A stretch of 31,253 nt of DNA, taken from positions 1 through 31,253 of the forward strand of contig JBBCJM010000034.1 of assembly GCA_037190175.1 (NCBI GenBank), given 5' to 3'. The position numbers were made by a program, and so were the translations under genes. This DNA is from JBBCJM01 sp037190175 (GTDB lineage Bacteria; Pseudomonadota; Alphaproteobacteria; Rhodobacterales; Rhodobacteraceae). The notes under the pieces were generated by a model. That model did not search any database, was not told the origin of the DNA, and saw only the letters and a program-made list of their open reading frames with translations. Shown in pieces: positions 28,207 through 31,253 of this stretch (the stretch's first letter is position 1; every line of letters starts with the position of its first letter).

Positions 28207-31160
28207 CCGCCCAGCGCCTCGTTCACCAGCGCCTCCTGCTCGGACTTGTGCCGGCTGGCCAGGCCCGTGGCGGGCGAGGCCGAGGCGGCGCGGCCGGCAT
28301 AGACGGCGCGGGAATGGGTGGCGCCGATCCGGGTCAGCACCCATTCCAGGTTGGGCTCGACGAAGCTCCAGGCGCCCTGGTTCTTGGGCTCCTCCTGGCA
28401 CCAGACCATCTCGGCAGTCTTGAACCGCTCCAGCTCCTTCACCATGGCCAGCGCCGGGAAGGGATAGAACTGCTCCAGCCGCAGCAGGTACACGTCATCG
28501 CAGCCGCGCTTGTCGCGCTCGGCCAGCAGGTCGTAATAGACCTTGCCCGAACAGATCACCACGCGGCGGATCTGCTCGTCGGGGCGCAGCTGCAGCTCGG
28601 AATGGCCCTTCTGCGCATCGTCCCACAGCACGCGGTGGAAGCTGGAGCCGGTGGTGAAGTCCTCGGCCTCGGACACGCACATCGGATGCCGCAGCAGCGA
28701 CTTCGGCGTCATCAGGATCAAGGGCTTGCGGAAGTTGCGGCGGATCTGCCGGCGCAGGATGTGGAAGTAGTTGGCCGGCGTGGTGCAGTTGGCGACGATC
28801 CAGTTGTCCTCGGCCGACATCTGCAGGAACCGCTCCAGCCGGGCCGAGGAATGTTCCGGCCCCTGCCCCTCGAACCCGTGCGGCAGCAGGCAGACCAGGC
28901 CCGACATCCGCAGCCACTTGCGTTCGCCGGAGTTGATGAACTGGTCGAACATGATCTGCGCGCCGTTGGCGAAGTCGCCGAACTGCGCCTCCCACAGGGT
29001 CAGCGCATTGGGCTCGGCCAGCGAATAGCCGTATTCGAAGCCCAGCACGGCATATTCCGACAGCATCGAGTCGATGACCTCGAAGCGCGCCTGCCCCTCG
29101 CGGATGTGGTTCAGGGGATAGAAACGCTCCTCGGTCGACTGGTCGATGAAGGCCGAATGCCGCTGGCTGAAGGTGCCGCGCGTGCTGTCCTGGCCCGACA
29201 GCCGCACCGGCACCCCCTCGACCACCAGCGAGCCGAAGGCCAGCGCCTCGGCGGTCGCCCAGTCGAAGCCGCGGCCGGTGGCGAACATCTGCCGCTTCGC
29301 CTCGATCAGCCGGCCCACGGTCTTGTGCAGGTCGAACCCCTCGGGCACCCGGGTCAGCGCCGCGCCCACCTCCTCCAGCGTCTCGGGCGCGATGGCGGTG
29401 GCGCCGGGCTGATAGTCCTCGCGCTCGCGGTCCAGCCCGGACCACTTGCCGTCCAGCCAGTCGGCCTTGTTGGGCTTGAAGTCCTTGGCCGTCTCGAACT
29501 CGGCGTTCAGCCGGGCCTGGAAGGCGGCCTTCATGTCCTCGATCTCGCCCTCGGGGATCAGCCCGTCGGCCACCAGCCGCTCGGTGTAAAGCTGCAAGGT
29601 GGTCTTGTGCTTCTTGATCGAGGTGTACATCGCCGGGTTGGTGAACATGGGCTCGTCGCCTTCGTTGTGCCCGAAGCGGCGGTAGCAGAAGATGTCGATC
29701 ACCACGTCCTTGTGGAACCGCTGGCGGAACTCGGTCGCCACCCGGGCGGCGTGCACCACCGCCTCGGGGTCGTCGCCGTTCACGTGGAAGATCGGCGCCT
29801 CGACCATCAGCGCGATGTCGGTGGGATAGGGCGAGGACCGGCTGAAGTGCGGGGCGGTGGTGAAGCCGATCTGGTTGTTCACCACGATATGGATGGTGCC
29901 CCCGGTGCGGTGCCCGCGCAGGCCGGAGAGGCCGAAGCACTCCGCCACCACCCCCTGCCCCGCGAAGGCCGCGTCGCCGTGCAACAGAACCGGCAGCACC
30001 GCGATACGCTCGGCGTCGTGCAGCTGGTCCTGCTTGGCGCGCACCTTGCCCAGCACCACGGGGTTCACCGCCTCCAGGTGGCTGGGGTTGGCGGTCAGGC
30101 TGAGGTGCACGGTATTGCCGTCGAAGGTGCGGTCGGACGAGGCGCCGAGGTGGTATTTCACGTCGCCCGAACCGTCCACGTCCTCGGGCTTGAAGCTGCC
30201 GCCCTGGAACTCGTTGAAGATCGCGCGATAGGGCTTGGCCATCACGTTGGCCAGCACCGAGAGGCGCCCGCGGTGGGGCATCCCCACCACCACGTCCTTC
30301 ACCCCCAGGCTGCCGCCGCGCTTGACGATCTGCTCCATGGCCGGGATCAGCGCCTCGCCCCCGTCCAGCCCGAAGCGCTTGGTGCCCATGAACTTCACAT
30401 GGCAGAACTTCTCGAAGCCCTCGGCCTCGACCAGCTTGTTCAGGATCGCCCGGCGCCCCTCGCGGGTGAAGGCGATCTCCTTGCCGTAGCCCTCGATCCG
30501 CTCCTTCAGCCAGGCGGATTGCTCGGGGTCGGAGATGTGCATGTATTGCAGCGCGAAGGTGCCGCAGTAGGTGCGCGTCACGATGTCGAGGATCTGGCGC
30601 ATCGAGGCATGGGTCAGCCCCAGCACGTTGTCGATGAAGATCGGCCGGTCCATGTCGGCCTCGGTGAAGCCGTAGGACTTCGGGTCGAGTTCGGGGTGCG
30701 GGGTCTGCTCGCGCAGGCCCAGGGGGTCGAGGTCGGCGATCAGGTGGCCGCGGATGCGGTAGGCACGGATGATCATCAGCGCGCGGATGCTGTCCAGCAC
30801 CGCCCGCTTGATCTGGTCGTCGTTCAGCGAGACGCCCGCCTCAGTCGCCTTGGCCGCGATCTTCTGCGCCGCGCCCCTGGCCTCCTTCGCCGGGGCCGCC
30901 GGCCATTCGCCGGTCAGCGCCGCGGTCAGGTCGTCGGCCGGGCTGGGCGGCCAGTCGGCCCGCGCCCAGGACGGCCCGGCGGCGGCGCGCTTGGCATCCA
31001 CCTCGGGCTCGGCCAAGCTGCGGAAGAACTCCGCCCACTGGCCGTCGACCGCCTCCGGATCCGCGGCAAAGCGGGCCTGCAACTGGTCCACATAGTCGGC
31101 ATTCGCCCCGTCGAGGAAGGACGAGGCCCGGAAGGCGGCGTTGGGGGAATGTTCGGTCAT
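28203..31160 (-). CDS. sucA: 2-oxoglutarate dehydrogenase E1 component
   Basis: A 985-residue TPP-dependent decarboxylase of the TCA cycle. The N-terminal E2-binding segment is NAAFRASSFLDGANADYVDQ. Active-site and TPP-binding parts include GMPHRGRLSVLANVMAKP, HGDAAFAGQGVVAEC with the metal-binding NNQIGFTT following, and RGTFSQRHSAF. The C-terminal part with CQEEPKNQGAWSF is typical. The length agrees with E. coli SucA (about 930) plus small insertions. ATG 31160 is preceded by a GAGGTGACCCC region, and the stop overlaps sucB by 4 bp. Hairpins lie upstream at 31189-31251. It is the first gene of the visible cluster; what lies further upstream is outside the window. Confidence 0.97.
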   Translation of the reverse strand: MTEHSPNAAFRASSFLDGANADYVDQLQARFAADPEAVDGQWAEFFRSLAEPEVDAKRAAAGPSWARADWPPSPADDLTAALTGEWPAAPAKEARGAAQKIAAKATEAGVSLNDDQIKRAVLDSIRALMIIRAYRIRGHLIADLDPLGLREQTPHPELDPKSYGFTEADMDRPIFIDNVLGLTHASMRQILDIVTRTYCGTFALQYMHISDPEQSAWLKERIEGYGKEIAFTREGRRAILNKLVEAEGFEKFCHVKFMGTKRFGLDGGEALIPAMEQIVKRGGSLGVKDVVVGMPHRGRLSVLANVMAKPYRAIFNEFQGGSFKPEDVDGSGDVKYHLGASSDRTFDGNTVHLSLTANPSHLEAVNPVVLGKVRAKQDQLHDAERIAVLPVLLHGDAAFAGQGVVAECFGLSGLRGHRTGGTIHIVVNNQIGFTTAPHFSRSSPYPTDIALMVEAPIFHVNGDDPEAVVHAARVATEFRQRFHKDVVIDIFCYRRFGHNEGDEPMFTNPAMYTSIKKHKTTLQLYTERLVADGLIPEGEIEDMKAAFQARLNAEFETAKDFKPNKADWLDGKWSGLDREREDYQPGATAIAPETLEEVGAALTRVPEGFDLHKTVGRLIEAKRQMFATGRGFDWATAEALAFGSLVVEGVPVRLSGQDSTRGTFSQRHSAFIDQSTEERFYPLNHIREGQARFEVIDSMLSEYAVLGFEYGYSLAEPNALTLWEAQFGDFANGAQIMFDQFINSGERKWLRMSGLVCLLPHGFEGQGPEHSSARLERFLQMSAEDNWIVANCTTPANYFHILRRQIRRNFRKPLILMTPKSLLRHPMCVSEAEDFTTGSSFHRVLWDDAQKGHSELQLRPDEQIRRVVICSGKVYYDLLAERDKRGCDDVYLLRLEQFYPFPALAMVKELERFKTAEMVWCQEEPKNQGAWSFVEPNLEWVLTRIGATHSRAVYAGRAASASPATGLASRHKSEQEALVNEALGG

Positions 31161-31188
31161 GGGGTCACCTCAGGGGGACGGGAGATTG

Positions 31189-31209
31189 CGGGTTTTCGAC
31201 GAAAACCCG
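31189..31209. terminator. Hairpin upstream of sucA
   Basis: CGGGTTTTCG-A-CGAAAACCCG is a perfect 10-bp inverted repeat around one base, 29 bp ahead of the sucA ATG. The TTTT/AAAA tracts inside the stem make it look like the terminator of an upstream gene or an attenuator in the sucA leader. Confidence 0.5.
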
Positions 31210-31229
31210 GGTCTTGCGCAGTCGATCAT

Positions 31230-31251
31230 GGCGCGCTCCGACTGGCGCGCC
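31230..31251. repeat. Second inverted repeat upstream of sucA
   Basis: GGCGCGC-TCCGACTG-GCGCGCC, 7-bp arms with an 8-nt loop, ends 2 bp from the window edge. With the 31189-31209 hairpin it forms a pair of stems in the sucA leader or the 3' end of the next gene. Its context is cut off. Confidence 0.35.
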
Positions 31252-31253
31252 AC

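Noticed and set aside
31161..31253. Riboswitch in the sucA leader
   Set aside because: Only two simple hairpins are visible. Nothing matches a known riboswitch core, and the leader is cut by the window edge.
1..31253. CRISPR array or phage/defence module
   Set aside because: No regularly spaced repeats, cas-like genes, integrases, restriction or toxin-antitoxin pairs were found. The only mobile signatures are the dead ISL3 and IS21 fragments.

Overview
The window is high-GC alphaproteobacterial chromosome, most likely Rhodobacterales/Paracoccaceae-like. The basis is the CtrA and SciP (DUF1153) pair, LpxI instead of LpxH, a sucA-sucB-(inserts)-lpd cluster, and the overall protein style. Genus cannot be fixed from the sequence alone. 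Nearly every gene from 2974 onward is on the minus strand and packed with 1-4 bp stop/start overlaps.

Layout. (1) 1-2541 is gene debris: a cytosine-run contig edge, a frameshifted ISL3-type transposase start, the 3' part of a molybdopterin-binding xanthine dehydrogenase-family gene, a frameshifted thioredoxin-reductase-like 3' end, a methyltransferase broken by a small inversion, and the istA end/istB start of an IS21-type element. It lies downstream of the 3' end of a tRNA-Ser(GCU) gene (2826-2915), a common island position. (2) 2974-8450 is core: sciP, ctrA, ligA, recG (read leftward), i.e. cell-cycle control plus DNA ligation and fork repair. (3) mnmA (+) is divergent from sciP and convergent with lpxB, with a hairpin between them. 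(4) 9737-21072 is the envelope cluster, read leftward: frr, uppS, cdsA, dxr, rseP, a 45-residue membrane protein, bamA, skp/ompH, fabZ, lpxA, lpxI, lpxB. It combines isoprenoid precursor and carrier synthesis, CDP-diacylglycerol synthesis, regulated intramembrane proteolysis, outer-membrane protein assembly and lipid A synthesis. (5) A small plus-strand pair, DUF488 and 5-formyl-THF cyclo-ligase. (6) 22253-31160 is the 2-oxoglutarate dehydrogenase region, read leftward: sucA, sucB, then seven accessory genes (two hypothetical, one ABM-like, two secreted paralogs, two MAPEG paralogs), then lpd.

The most notable points are: a 178-bp inversion whose reversal in silico restores a methyltransferase frame, its ribosome-binding site and the stop of the preceding gene; an in-frame TAG inside the normally essential cdsA; a near-perfect 35-bp hairpin in the skp-fabZ gap, where lpxD often sits; an in-frame GC-rich palindromic insert at the head of a secreted protein; a good internal start that would give a one-lipoyl-domain form of a two-lipoyl E2; and CtrA-like boxes around sciP/ctrA. 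No complete new defence or metabolic system is evident. The accessory block between sucB and lpd is the best candidate for uncharacterised biology.
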